Positions 13,491-25,283 of a DNA stretch of 64,000 bases are shown piece after piece; the stretch's first letter is position 1, and each line of letters opens with the position of its first letter. The DNA lies in assembly GCF_026210795.1 (NCBI RefSeq), contig NC_089455.1:3038001-3102000 (forward strand). Reading direction: 5' to 3'. Position numbers and translations under genes: made by a program. The notes beneath the pieces were generated by a model. It saw nothing but the letters and a program-made list of their open reading frames with translations. It was not told the DNA's origin and made no database searches. Origin of the DNA: Rhizophagus irregularis. Taxonomy: Eukaryota > Glomeromycota > Glomeromycetes > Glomerales > Glomeraceae.

Positions 13491-13990
13491 AAATTTGGCG
13501 CAGTAAATAAATTACGATATGTAAAATTTTTTTACAAAGTAAAGTGTGCTTCTATACTAATGCCTAACACCATTAGTTTTGCATAATCTGCTTTCGCCTC
13601 CAATAATCGATGTTCTGGACAAATTCGTCTACAACCAAAAAATAATCTTACCTTAATTATACAAATCTTGTCCGAAAGTTTCCTCTCCAATATTTTATTA
13701 ATATATATTATTGCTTCGAGTATATATGAGAAAGCGGGTTTATCAGATAGAAACGACAAAATGGATTTTTGTTAGATACCACAGCTCAATGAACGATACA
13801 TGAAATTACCCCATAGTACTAGCGCATTTATCGAGGTTACAATAAACTTTTTATTATTCCGATGCACACATCACACCCACATACATGTTAGAAAAATTGC
13901 AAACTTTATTGATTTTCTTGAATAACTAGACTAAGCCATTACAACTTTCTCTTGCAGAAATACAAAATGAAAAATACATGATACAAACAC

Positions 13991-15325
13991 TCAGTCATGA
14001 ACAGGTTCACATTGGTCTCGTAATATCCTAGCAATAAATGATAATATGTTGGTTTCGGTTCGCAAATCACCTTGAAAGTTGCAACTAAATTGTTGAGAGA
14101 GATATATTGTTGGATCTTCTAATGATCCGGTCCAACAAACAAATCGCCAAGATGTTCCAGTTGTAACGATTCCGTACATCTTTGGATTTGGTCCTGTTGT
14201 CGCAAAATTTTCTACTGCGCTGTGTAATTGCACAAGGAGCTGTGCTAATCCCTTCTCCATATTGTCAGCCTTCGCTTCACATATCAGCACTATCATAGCG
14301 TCAGCAAATATAATATAGTCAACAGGACCATTTCCACGAGTCCCTTTAAGAACCCATTCATTGGTAATATATATTGCATTATTTATGTTAAGTATTGCAT
14401 AATGAACCGCGAATCTCAAGAATAAAAAAATATATTCGCGACAAACTTGCTCATTAGTATTGGTTTCTTTCCGGTATGTACGAAAGACTCTCTGAAGTTC
14501 CTTAGAAAAATCTTTTAAATTTTTATTACTAAGTGTCGCTACGGGAAGTCTTTGAAGGTCAAGGACTGGCATCTGATTAACAGCGAGATATTTATTTCCT
14601 AATACTTTTGCAAGCACTTCGTTAAGTTCCCATTCACTGAATGATTTTTTACCTTCGATCATGACTTTTAATCTAAGTTGATATTCATTGCTCTTTAATT
14701 GGGCATCATTAATTATCAAATAGTTAAAATTAAATGTGTCTCGAATATTTGTACTTGACATCTCATGTAAAAAATAGATATCGTATTCCTGTAAATCATT
14801 GAACTGTTTCATAACTTCTTCTTTCAGTAGACTAAAGGAACCACTGGAATGCGGTATTTTACAACTGCCTGATTTACGTGAATATCTGAAATCTACAGAA
14901 ACTGTATTTGACAGAAAATTAATAAGTACTTCTTTTGAAGTGGGAAACAAAGCCAAGAAATAAAGATCTCACTTACTTCGGCGATCTGAGAGCTGATACC
15001 GAACGATAAGTGGAACTTTATCCGTAGTACGAATAAGTGTTATGTCAGTGCCTGAAGCAAGACGACGATTTTCATTATCTAAGAATACAAATTGTTGTGG
15101 GTCGAGATTTCTTAACACATTAATCTCTTGCGTGAGAACACCAGCTAAATCGTCTAAGTCCTCGACCAAAGATACGTCGGCTTTCAATTTAATAGCTCTC
15201 GGTGCACCCTCAGGATAGATCCACATTTTTATTATGAAGTTTGGACATGAATTTGAACGTTTGTTTAAGGAACTTGAACAAAATTTTCTTTTATCGGTCA
15301 TCTTATCAACTGCGGATATTACCAT
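13991..15325 (-). CDS. Crinkler-like (CRN) protein with PD-(D/E)XK nuclease-like C-terminus
   Basis: Two exons on the minus strand, 15325-14977 and 14901-13991, join across a 75-nt GTAAGT...ACAG intron into about 419 residues. The N-terminal ~115 residues end in a beta-rich, ubiquitin-like header (IRTTDKVPLIVRYQLSD). The C-terminal third holds GNGPVDYIIF, then ICEAKADNMEKGLAQLLVQL and GIVTTGTSWRFV. The Asp...Glu-x-Lys spacing is that of PD-(D/E)XK nuclease-like domains found in CRN proteins of oomycetes and fungi. CRN proteins are thought to act in nuclei of hosts or competitors. No signal peptide is visible. An upstream ATG (15325) and one nine codons further are both possible starts. The gene is intact amid decayed neighbours. 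The domain type is fairly clear; the CRN label is inference. Confidence 0.65.
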
Positions 15326-15337
15326 ATTTAGAATAAC

Positions 15338-15683
15338 TAGAGTTCCAATCCGTCATCCGACGGATAATCACATTTTGACAGTTGTACGCTCATTTAATTA
15401 ATATAAAAGAGCATTTTTTTTTAAGGATATCCTAAGAGCATAATACAGTATATAATTTAATAAATAAACTTTTTTTTCAAAAATGAAAGTGAGGAGAAAT
15501 TAGGAACGGATTAAAATATCATCCGACGGATGAAAATTTCAATCCGACTAAGATTTCACCCCATTTATTTTATGTTCAATTAATTATACATCCCTAAATT
15601 ATAAATTATGAAACATAAATGTCTCTTTCCAAAAATAAATGAGAAGAGATTGATCATCCGTCGGATGACGGATTGGAACTCTA
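15338..15683. mobile_element. hAT-type MITE with perfect 8-bp TSD at the CRN start
   Basis: The TIR TAGAGTTCCAATCCGTCATC is repeated inverted at the right end, and a perfect 8-bp duplication AGAATAAC flanks it (15330-15337 and 15684-15691). The palindromic motif ATCCGTCGGAT occurs near both ends and again near 15520. There is no coding capacity in 346 bp. The element sits 12 bp upstream of the CRN-like ATG, so it lies in the promoter or 5' UTR of that gene. Confidence 0.85.
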
Positions 15684-15699
15684 AGAATAACCAGAATGT

Positions 15700-16290
15700 G
15701 ACGTAATTAACTTACTCGACATTTTTTTCTTTTGATTTTTTTTCAAATACATGTAGTATATATATAGGGGAGGGAGACCAGAAATGACGTTATTTAGTTT
15801 TTGAGACTCTCCTCCTTGTCATTATCTATTTCAGGAAATCTAAAATTATAACATAATTTAAATAACTACTAAAAATGGAAATTGTGTAATGGCCCTCACC
15901 ATATATATGACTAATATGAGAAAAGTATAGTATAAAAATAGATTATTTGTCACAATCAGATCCGTAGATCTCCGATATTTTAATAAATAAATAGCAATGC
16001 TCAAATGATTTAGTTTTTTTTCTTTCAGATAAGCCAGGGATCTTCTATCTCTTGATCTATAAATCACACTTTTACTATACAGAATTTTTGTGTCCATCTC
16101 TCCCAAACACACAGACTATATAAAATATTATTCTTCGAAAGAGATTAAGAAATTTCGAACATATAGTATAATTACGGGAGTATTAGCAACTGAGTTAAAA
16201 AAAAAATAACGATTTACACTTACCATCATGATTCATTTTCACATAATTCCATTCTGCCTCATACATAAGAAATTTATGAAATTTATTTTT
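15700..16290. other. No gene recognised
   Basis: A/T-rich DNA between the CRN promoter element and a decayed gene fragment. The longest open frame (minus, 15858-16112) has no recognisable domain and poor codon character. No repeat pairing was seen. Confidence 0.4.
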
Positions 16291-16296
16291 CTGCAG

Positions 16297-16617
16297 TATG
16301 ATACTGCGCAAAGTTTCAAGAATTTGGCACGTAAAGATGCTTATCCAGTTTGAACGTTTGATGCACTGCCAGACTTTTGCTGTGCCATTGCATGTGATGA
16401 GATTAATTTCACTGCGCCTAAACTAAATGCTGATATATAACAAAAAGAGTTTTATTTTGGAACATCTATAGAGGCGAGAAAATTGATTAATATTGTGATG
16501 ACATGTTTCAAGAAGCTAGCCGAACAAAAATCAGACATACTTTTTATTGCTTTGCTTATTAGTTTGATTAATGATATTGATGATGTAAATAATAATAAGT
16601 TTGATTATTTCGCTTGA
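16297..16617 (+). pseudogene. Gene fragment of unknown family with two in-frame stops
   Basis: After a TTTCTGCAG acceptor-like site one frame encodes YDTAQSFKNLARKDAYPV, a TGA, TFDALPDFCCAIACDEINF, a TAA, then EFYFGTSIEARKLINIVM and a final TGA at 16615. Both interior stops lie in an otherwise protein-like frame. The family is not recognised. Confidence 0.4.
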
Positions 16618-16880
16618 TTTTTTCATTTTACTTGCACAAGATGGATAAAAGGATTCACTAACCGGGACATCACCTTTTTATATAATTCCTAAGATCAATT
16701 TTATTATACGCTTTTAGAGGAAAATTACGTTAATATGATCGCATCCTGAAAATCTGATCAACAGACTCTCCTTAATATAACAATAAAAGAATTTAACGCT
16801 ATCCATATGTAAAGATCATTAAGGGGTCCTTTTACAATAATATACGTAATAATTTTGAGAAAGTTTATGAATAAAAGTCC

Positions 16881-17124
16881 TAAGGTTGCTTGCCGAAACC
16901 TAAAGGTTTAGGCAAAATGGCGTTTCACCGAAAAGCAAAATTCTGCTAAAACTATATTAAAGTAATATTAAAAAACTGGCGAAACTTTGGAGAAAGGCAA
17001 AACTGCTGAAACTTATTATAAATGCCGAAACTGCCAAAACTCTGCCGAAACTATAATAAATCTATAGTAAAATTTTGACGAAACTAATCATAGGATTTTG
17101 AAGAGGTTTAGACAAGCAACCTTA
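16881..17124. mobile_element. TAAGGTTGC-family foldback MITE, 244 bp, perfect TSD
   Basis: Inverted ends TAAGGTTGCTTGCCGAAACC (left) and TAAGGTTGCTTGTCTAAACC (right, other strand) are flanked by a perfect 8-bp duplication AAAAGTCC (16873-16880 and 17125-17132). The interior is a run of spaced CGAAACT/CAAAACT motifs. It has the same length as the copy at 19717-19960. No coding capacity. Confidence 0.85.
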
Positions 17125-17132
17125 AAAAGTCC

Positions 17133-18140
17133 TTGTATTTTCGTCGATAATCCTAAACGTTTTTTATTTGCAATACATTAAGCTAAAATAAATTACATAG
17201 TGCGAGACTAGCCCTGGATATATAATGCTATTCTATGATTGTAGACTATTATACACAATTATTTTTTTGACCGATATTTCTCTATTCTAGCTTGAGGCAA
17301 AGGAGACGTATCCATGATACATGTTATGTCATATGATAATCGTGAAGACTCTTTACACTTCCAACCAATAGAAGCGAGATCTACCAGTTAATCATATGAT
17401 AAACTTTAATTTTAATAACGTACTCAGAAAAATCTCAGCAAGAATTTTCCCAATATCAACTGCGCATCTGATTCCAGTTTCTTTTGCATAAGCCATCCAT
17501 GAGATTCGAAAAAAAGAAACAAAATAATATACGAATATTTTTTCTTCATAATTCCTCTGGTCTAAGCTATAATCGTGAACTTGAGTTTATTGCTTGAAGT
17601 ATTGCAGGTAAGACAATATTTCAACTTATCTTGAGATAGCAACTTCATTAATTCAGGATCATAAAGGAACTGATTCCCATTTTCGCAGTACTATGAGCCA
17701 TTAGGGTGTGCGATTAACTGATTAAATCAAAACTATATATAGTCACACTGATTTTCAACTAGTGAATGATTTTTGGCAAAAATTTGATTGACATTATAAC
17801 TTTATAATACTATATATAAATTAAATATAAAAAAATAATCTATTTTTTTTAGATGCGAGATTCGAATTTCTTTCTTTCTCCAAATTTTTTAAATATAAAT
17901 CAGTTTTTCCATACCACAGCTATAAAGTTACAACATTTTTATTTACATCAACCAGCCAGTTAAAAGTAGATACCAATTTAAATCTTAAAACTGAAAAAAT
18001 TTTCCAAACAATTATATCAGATGTAAGTTTTTTCATATTAAATGTAAGGAATAGTCTCGTAACTTTATTTGTATAGCTTTAATATTGATTTTTACAAAAT
18101 TTTGCCTTAATATATATTGAAACGCCTTAGAGTCTGCATC
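17133..18140. other. No gene recognised
   Basis: About 1 kb of A/T-rich sequence with no protein-like frame of meaningful length and no clear inverted repeat. Confidence 0.4.
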
Positions 18141-18163
18141 TAATTAAAGTTTGGAAAATAGCA

Positions 18164-18430
18164 ATGAGTATATATAAGTCATATAAACATCATTTTCAAT
18201 TGAAGAATTGCAACAAAATTCGATTAGAAAAGCAAAAAAAGAGTCAGAGAGATAAAATAATTAATGAAATAAATAAATGTTTGGCTGAGATGGATCAGAA
18301 TCAACTTGAAATTATTTTAAACGTTATACAGAGCCAATCTCTTAATTTAACTACAAGCAAAAATAATCAACGCTTTTTAAACAGTTTATTGAATAATTAT
18401 AATAAAATAATTGTTAAATTGTTAATATAA
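18164..18430 (+). CDS. Short hypothetical ORF, doubtful
   Basis: An ATG-started frame of 88 codons, rich in Lys, Asn, Gln and Ile, with a possible helical middle (NEINKCLAEMDQNQLEIILN). No domain is recognised and no intron or promoter is evident. In such A/T-rich DNA a frame of this length can occur by chance. It could be a fragment of a lineage-specific gene. Confidence 0.2.
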   Translation: MSIYKSYKHHFQLKNCNKIRLEKQKKSQRDKIINEINKCLAEMDQNQLEIILNVIQSQSLNLTTSKNNQRFLNSLLNNYNKIIVKLLI

Positions 18431-18539
18431 TATAAGTGTATATAACTGAAAATTTTGTATGCAAAAAATCTTCGATAATAAATTTTTATATAGTACCATA
18501 TATAGTTTTGATTTGATTAATTGACCACACATCCTAATG

Positions 18540-19266
18540 AGCCATATAATCCATAATTTCCATGTTTTCCATCACAAATAGGGCATGGTAAACTCCATGG
18601 CTAAGGTGATGTAAAATCATAATTATCAATTCCTCTGAAACTATTTCCAAATTTCAAGTATGGGAAGTGCTCTAAAACGGATTTGATAATTAATTCGAAT
18701 TGTGTACGAGCCGAAAGTGATAGGTCTTTTTCTTTTTCTTATTGTTCAGAAAAAGATAAATAGGATACTTTGTTTTCTGGCTTCAAATTTATGAGGAAGG
18801 GCAGGCTGATACGTAATTACATGGCTTATATCCAGTTTCTTTTTTATATTTTTTTGTATAAGCTGGATCGAATCCTATCTGTCAAAACACTTGGTAAATC
18901 AGTTAATTTGGTATGCCGATCCAGATATTCAGGGTTAATATTTTATCAGACTTGGACATGTTAATTTTTTTCTATGATTGCGAATTAATTTAAATTAGGT
19001 AATAGTTGATATGAATTAGTCCTGTAAAAAATATCACAATGAAGCATGAGCAAATATAATGTTGTAAAATAATGAAACTATGCAGTTATCTCAAGTTCAC
19101 ACCGTTCATATTTAATAAAATAGGATCCGGTTTTATATCTGCCTTTTATGCTTTCTTCATTGCCATGATCTAACTTGCATAATGGGCATAATTTTTCATC
19201 AGTAATTTCATAATAATCAAAATTTTCACTACTAAATTCCTTATATAAAGTAGGATATTGATCCAA
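18540..19266 (-). pseudogene. Decayed gene with two CPxC-x3-H-type motifs
   Basis: On the minus strand a coding-like start (MDQYPTLYKEFSSENFDYYE) leads to LCPLCKLDHGNEESIKGRYK and stops at 19078. Further down the same strand come LNPEYLDRHTKLTDLPSVL and, near 18560-18610, PWSLPCPICDGKHGNYGLYG. The repeated CP(L/I)C-x-x-x-HG pattern suggests tandem zinc-ribbon-like units. Stops and frameshifts separate the pieces, so it cannot make a full protein as it stands. I do not recognise the family by name. Confidence 0.4.
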
Positions 19267-19519
19267 TGTTTTTTTTAAAAATAGGTGCGGTCATAAGTTG
19301 GATTAGTCCTCAGAGTACCTATTCAGAAGATCAGAAGAATGACAGGCACACTAAAGGATTAGTAAGAAATTATTTGTATATCCTCACTAATTTTTTACCG
19401 TTCAATTTTATCAAGGCTATATTAGTGTTAGATGAATACAGTAATGCTTTTAGTAAGTAGTATCATTTTTCCAGTTATATTCATCGAAAACAATCTGCTT
19501 ATAATTAATTTGTTATACA

Positions 19520-19668
19520 TAGATGCAAAAGAAAATTTAGGATTTCCTGTTTTTGATGAAAATAGTATACTATGGAGGATTTTACATGGGCGTAATAAAA
19601 ATTATGGATCATGTGCTATTGTGCCCATCAATGAAATTTTAGATAATGCAAAATGGATTTTCAGTTGA
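19520..19668 (+). pseudogene. Short gene remnant
   Basis: One frame encodes DAKENLGFPVFDENSILWRI then CAIVPINEILDNAKW before a TGA. The composition is protein-like, but it is isolated: no start, partner exon or domain was found. Likely the tail of a decayed gene, possibly with the frame at 19290-19460. Confidence 0.3.
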
Positions 19669-19716
19669 TGTAATTAACTATGCGTGCTTAAAGTTCCATA
19701 TAAACCGGTTTGAACC

Positions 19717-19960
19717 TAAGATTGCCTGCCTAAACTTCTCCAGAATTCTACGATTAGTTTCTCTAAAATTTTACTATAATTTTATTATAGTTTCGGCAAG
19801 ATTTTGGCAGTTTCAGCATTTATAATAAGTTTTGTCAGGTTTCGCTTTTCTCCAGAGTTTTGCTAATTTTTTAATAAAACTTTTATATAGTTTTAGCAAA
19901 GTTTCACCATTTCAGCATTTCGCCAATTTGCTAAAACCCCTAGTTTCTTCAGCAACCTTA
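19717..19960. mobile_element. TAAGGTTGC-family foldback MITE, second 244-bp copy
   Basis: Ends are TAAGATTGCCTGCCTAAAC (left) and TAAGGTTGCTGAAGAAAC (right, other strand). The 8-bp flanks TTTGAACC and CTTGAGTC differ only by transitions at three sites, fitting a decayed target duplication. The interior carries the same spaced GTTTC/GTTTT (GAAAC) motifs as the copy at 16881-17124 and the length is identical. Confidence 0.75.
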
Positions 19961-19993
19961 CTTGAGTCGAGCCACAGTCTGGCTCGGCTCAAT

Positions 19994-21074
19994 AGGACTC
20001 CGAACAATATATATAAAGGTAGGTTTTGAGTTTGCTTAACCAACATATAAAAATTTTTCCTATATGAGATTTATTATTGCTTATTTGATAACATAATTTT
20101 TAAATAGTCAGATATAATTATGCGTAGCAGAGTATTAAATTATTAATAGTCAGATATATATTTGCGTAGCAGAATAGATTTTTTTAATATATATATATAA
20201 TATAATATATATTTACATTTTTCACATTAAAAAAATCTAATAAAATATGTAAACAAAATTATAAACATGTTTGTGTAAAAAAAATTTACTATTTTTAATA
20301 GTTATATGTAATACAGGAACCATTTTTAGACGTGATTGTGTAACGTGGTTTTGATAAAACAAATACACGTTCGCATAACATTAAAATTATAAATCATATA
20401 CGCGTCTGTGTAATAGTAAAAAAATATATATTAAAAATGAGAGCAACGGGTAGATGGGAAAGGAAAAATAAGTGGTTTTCTGTTTTTTTATAATTTTACA
20501 CTATAATTTTTATAATAATCAATAAAAGTTATTTCATTTTTACTTAGAAAATTTTTTAAAAATATTTTTTTTGACAAATTTTACAGTAAATTTTAAAAAT
20601 AAAAATTCCACGTATTGGTAGCATTACAAAAAACATGAATAAATCCATGAATATCTATTCAATCATGATCAAAATTTATATGTAAGTAGATTCGAACCTG
20701 CTGAACAACTTTACTTAAGAAGGATTTGGATATTTCCTTTGACTGAAGTGCCTAAATTACGCTCTGAAGTCACAGAACAGATATACAAAATATTAATAAG
20801 AAACATTTATAAATTGTAATATTACAAAAAAATAATAATAGCTTTATCCATACATTATTTCAAAAATTTTTGTTTTTTTAGTTTTTTTTATATACATATT
20901 TTATAAAAAAATTATATAAAAATATATATATGTCATAAAATAAATTGCTTAGCAGTGTAAAAAATTTATGGGTTAGATAAAAGTTTACTTAGCAGACATG
21001 ATAAATATTTACTTATTGACCTTAGTAAATTTTGAATTTTTTATCTGACCTATATATATATTGTTCGGGGTCCT
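19994..21074. mobile_element. AGGACCCCGAA-family TIR element, copy 1 (empty nested site)
   Basis: Inverted ends AGGACTCCGAACAATATATA (left) and AGGACCCCGAACAATATATA (right, other strand) enclose 1081 bp. The 8-bp flanks GGCTCAAT and GGCTCAGC match at six positions. No transposase is visible. A second copy lies inverted at 29538-30845 and carries an extra insertion at the site that reads CAGACGCGTATATG here (20397-20410, other strand). Confidence 0.8.
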
Positions 21075-21079
21075 GGCTC

Positions 21080-21605
21080 AGCTCAAAAAAAAATTCTGGC
21101 CTGAGTCAGAATAAGCAAAACCATAAAAATTTCAGTTTAAGCTAAAGTAAGTCGACTTGAGCTATAAAAATTATAAACAATTCAAAAATAGAAATTTCCA
21201 AAGCTTTATCTTCAGAAAAATGTTTTGTAACATTTTTTATTGAAGTATTGAAATAAACGTTGCAAAATGTTTTTTCTAATATAATATAGTGAAAAAAACA
21301 TTTTCACAACATTTTTTCACTAAAAAATTAAAAAAAACATTGCGAAATATTTTTTTCTAATATAATATTGTGAAAAAAATGTTTTTGCAATATTTTTTAT
21401 TAAAAAATTAAAAAAATGTTGCAAAACGTTTTTTTAATATAATATTATACAAAAAACGTTTTTTATTAAAAAATTATACAAAAAACGTTTTTTATTAAAA
21501 AATTAAAAAAAACAGTTTGAAACGTTTTTTTTAATATAATATTATATAAAAAATGTTTTCGCACCATTTTTTATATGATAATTCAAGCAGGACCCTGGAT
21601 ATTAT
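21080..21605. other. Foldback-rich A/T region
   Basis: Repeated, mutually inverted units of about 70 bp built on AAACGTTTTTT, TTTTTTATTAAAAAATT and TAATATAATATT occur at 21230-21560. No gene. They may be subterminal repeats of a larger element whose GAGCTCGAG-rich parts appear at 19965-19993, 21075-21170 and 22290-22500. Confidence 0.35.
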
Positions 21606-21610
21606 ATATA

Positions 21611-22038
21611 CAGTCAACTCTGGATATAACGAACTCTCCATTCCAAGAGGTTTAGTTCAGTATATAGTGAATTTGTTATATAATATACCGAACTAGTTTT
21701 CTTTATAGGTAATTTAAGCCAAATTTGTAATGCTGGCCAAAATTATAATTTCTTTTAACATAAATTTTCAAAAAAATTACTAGTAATTCTGGCCAGCACT
21801 ATAAAATTGGCCTGGACTACTATATAGTCACATGACCGTTCATTATAGAAAGTATAAAGTTATTATATAGCTGATATATAGGGGCTGGTTAAGTTTGGTT
21901 CGAATGCGTTATATAGTGTTTTATTATAAAAGTTCGTTATATCCAGTGAAATTATTTATAAAAAATCAGTTCTGGAAATTATAATTCAGTATAGCGAGGT
22001 TTCGGTACAAACAGGTTCGTTATAACCAGAGTCGACTG
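21611..22038. mobile_element. pogo/Tc1-like MITE, copy 2
   Basis: Ends CAGTCAACTCTGGATATAAC and the complementary GTTATAACCAGAGTCGACTG are flanked by TA on both sides. Interior motifs TATATAGTGAATT and TTCGGTACAAAC match the copy at 10624-11145. It is 428 bp, shorter by an internal deletion, and non-coding. Confidence 0.75.
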
Positions 22039-22059
22039 TACAACTCAGTGGCAACTTTT

Positions 22060-22510
22060 TCGCAGATTGACCTAAATTTTACAAAAAAAATCAGTTTTTT
22101 GCAATTATCTTAGCATCCAGTGGTTCAATTTGTATCAACTTTTTTTTGTTTTGTAGCTCTTATCGAGCTTTACAAAATAAAAAAAATCCGCATGAATCAG
22201 ATTACTGGATACCGAGATAATCACAAAAAAAAACAGAAAATAAAAAAAGAGCAAATTGGATTTTTTTTGGTAAAAAGTCAGTTGTGAGTTCTATAAGAGA
22301 TGTCTGAGATCCTATTCAAGCCAGTTCGAGCTTTTTGAGCTGAGTCTATTACTGGCTTGAGCTTTTTGAGTCAAGCCTATTACCAGCTCGAGTTCTTTCA
22401 AGCTGGCAGGCGAAAACCGAATTAGTACGATTTAATCGTAGTTCAGGTTTAAGCTCAGATTGAAAAGTTCGAGCCAGCTCATAAGCTGGGTGGAGCTTTA
22501 TGCGTACTTA
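22060..22510. repeat. Hairpin core plus GAGCTCGAG-type subterminal repeats
   Basis: CATCCAGTGGTTCAATTTG (22111-22129) mirrors AATCAGATTACTGGATACCG (22195-22214), with GTAGCTCTTATCGAGCTTTA between. From 22300 to 22500 are spaced GAGCTTTTTGAGC / GCCAGTTCGAG motifs. No gene is present. The hairpin shares its design with those at 11.8, 24.5, 25.5 and 41.1 kb. Confidence 0.45.
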
Positions 22511-22780
22511 TATGTGATTTGTTTATGTAAATTGCATTTTTTACATCCTGATTCTTTAAAATAAGCATTACTACATAGTATTCTAAATAGTATTTTAATA
22601 TATATTCTTTAATTTTTAATATATTACAATATTAAAGTAGATTGAGTAATATTTTTACAATCACAAATATAAATTTTATCCCAAAATGTGATTCATCGAA
22701 CAGATTTAACAAAAAACTTTTCCAATCTAATTAGCAAGATTTAAGAAAATATTATCTGTCTTTTTGAATTTATAAACTTA

Positions 22781-23917
22781 CAGTGGTCGAAAAAAGTCCT
22801 CAGAATTACAAAAAATGCAAAAATTAAGCAATCAGTGATCAGAATTGCTTCAAATTTTACAGATTTATTGCCAAATGTGTGAATATTATGCATACAAAAT
22901 TTCAGCCATTTATCTTGTTTTCTTGTCTCACAATCGGTTTTTTAAGTTCAAAAAAAAATCATTAAAAATTTAAGCAATATGATAACTTGAAATGATTAAC
23001 ATTTTGCGTTCAGTTACTAAAAATCAGCTTGTATACTTATAATAAAAAATTATAAACGTAAAAAAATATATTTCTAATTAGTTTATTAAAAAATTTGATT
23101 ATAGTTTAATCAGTCAGTTTTCTGTAAAGTGAGATTAAAAATTGGCTCAAAAGCATTAAAGTCATTAAAATTAAAATAGTAAAATAGTACATTAAAATTA
23201 TTTGTATTGATAATTTTTTTGTATATTTGAATAATATTAATCTATTATTAAATAGTTCTTACAATAATTTTTTTATAATTATTATAGTGTAACTTTGATT
23301 ATGAATTTTAGTTCTTTCAATTGATTTTAAGGGTTGAAAACAGTTGCGATCAATTGTGGTAGATAAACTTTGATTCCAATTTTCTCAACAACTAACAAAT
23401 AATAAAGGGCCAAATTTTTTTTATTAAAATTATCATACCATAAACTATGATTTATAACTGTTCAATTTTTAATAAACTTCAATTTGAATATTATATCAGA
23501 ATTTCAGATTTTTTGTAAGTTAAATTTTTGATGACTTATTTTTTTGAACTTAAAAAAACGATTGCGAGACAAAGAAACAAGATAAACAGCTGAAATTTTG
23601 TATGCATCATATTCACACATTTGGTAATAAATCTGCAAAATTTGAAGCAATTCTGATCACTGGTTGCTCATTTCCCTATAAAAAATTTTTATCTGAATAT
23701 TTCCATTATTTCTCTGTGTCTTCCGTAAAAATTCTGTGAAAATGATACATTCACGGATATCCGTGTTAGCGAGATGAAAATTTCCATGATTTAAGGTTAT
23801 AAATTCCATGAAAATGATACATTTACGGAAAAAACATGGAAAGATAAAACACAGATCAGATTTTTTACAGGATTTTTTGCATTTTTTTGTAATTCTGAGG
23901 ACTTTTTTCGACCACTG
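22781..23917. mobile_element. Tc1/mariner-like TIR element with nested MITE
   Basis: Ends CAGTGGTCGAAAAAAGTCCT and its complement are flanked by TA (22779-22780 and 23918-23919). Long second-level inverted arms follow: AATCAGTGATCAGAATTGCT near 22830 mirrors the stretch near 23650, and CAAAATTTCAGC mirrors GCTGAAATTTTG. No transposase frame is seen in the 1137 bp. A roughly 200-bp MITE (23673-23872) interrupts the right arm. Confidence 0.75.
23673..23872. mobile_element. CCCTRTAAAAAAT-family MITE, nested copy
   Basis: Ends CCCTATAAAAAATTTTTATC and (other strand) CCTGTAAAAAATCTGATC frame about 200 bp with repeated inner motifs TGATACATTCACGGATATCC and TGATACATTTACGG. The same element occurs in opposite orientation at 37991-38189. 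It lies inside the right arm of the Tc1-like element at 22781-23917. Confidence 0.7.
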
Positions 23918-24312
23918 TATTTCGTCTGACTCATAAAATATAGACTGCTTATATGAAAATGCATGTACTGTAGAAAATGAAAGGATAAAGGCTAATTAGG
24001 CAGAAATTTTATGCTGAAGAAGCTTTATTATTTAGATTACGAAGAATCCTACTCTCTTTGTAATTATAAAAGGGAGGATTTGAATTTAAAAACATTTAAT
24101 GGCAATTATTTTATCGAAATTTTGTATATGTAAAGCATGGCCCAAGAAACTAAAAATTTTTTGAGTATAAGTGGATTGGTGAAACTGGTGCTGAACGTTA
24201 TGTTAAAATGATGCATAATAGTATTGAATATAGTGACGTACAACTTATTTGTGAAGCATATCGTTTAATGAAAGAAGGACTTTCTTTGGTAGAGTTCGAA
24301 TGGGTCGGGCGC

Positions 24313-24833
24313 GGGTTGAAAAGTGAAAAATCAGGCATCAATCAGTTACCAATCGGTTACCAATCAGGTAGCTGATTGGTAACCGATTGGTAACTGATTG
24401 GCATTTTCACCAAATACCGTCACCAATCAGGCAGTTGATCCAGACATCAGAAAAAAATGAAATATAGCTCATTGGAATCATCTCAATAAGATGAATCTAA
24501 TGGTAGTAAAATCACATTTCTAGGATTAATACTTGATGAGAAATTAAGTAAAATATAAAAATAAAAATGTATCATTTATATTTTATTTAATTTTTGATTA
24601 ACTATTAATCCTAGAGATGCGATTTTACTACCATTAGATTCGTCTTGTTGAGATGATTCCAATGAACTATATTTCATTTTTTTCTGATCACTGGATTAAA
24701 AGTTAGCAAACTGCCTGATTGGTGATGGTATTTGGTGAAAATGCCAATCAGTTACTAATCAGTTACCAATCAGCTATCTGATTGGTGACTGATTGGTGAC
24801 TGATTGATACCTGATTTTTCACTTTTTGACCTG
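24313..24833. mobile_element. CAGGTCGAAAAGTG-family foldback MITE, copy 1
   Basis: Almost the whole element is an inverted repeat. Arms start GAAAAGTGAAAAATCAGGC and contain repeated CCAATCAG/CTGATTGG motifs, then TAGCTCATTGGAATCATCTC and AATCTAATGGTAGTAAAAT, closing on an A/T loop near 24560. A second copy is at 40912-41442. No coding capacity. RNA or single-stranded DNA from it would form a very long hairpin. Confidence 0.8.
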
Positions 24834-25283
24834 TGAGGTTGGGTCAAGTTAATTGATAAACCTGATCTGAAATTTTTTTTTTCAGGTCAGGTCAGGTTAT
24901 ATCAGGTTATCTGTTTGACCTAACCTGAACTGAAACCTGAAAATTTTCAGGATTTTTATTAAAATATTAAAAAAAAAAATGGTGCAAAACATTTTTTTTT
25001 GAAAATATTACGATTCACTTTTTTATATTAAAATCGTATAAAAAGGTGAATCACAATACCGCAACCAACTTTTTTTATATAAAATCAAATAAAAAAGTGA
25101 ATTCCGATACTGCAATTCACTTTTTATATATAAAATCAATATAAAAAAGTGAATTCTGATACCGCAATTCATCTTTTATATATAAAATCAATATAAAAAA
25201 GTGAATTCAGATACCGCAATTCACCTTTTATATATAAAATCAATATAAAAAGTGAGTTATAATACCATCACTTATATTATATA

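Noticed and set aside
13532-13759. Minus-strand frame of 75 codons downstream of the CRN-like gene
   Set aside because: It starts with an apparent Met but has no domain. The resemblance of LLEAKADYAK to the CRN EAKAD motif is too short to rely on.
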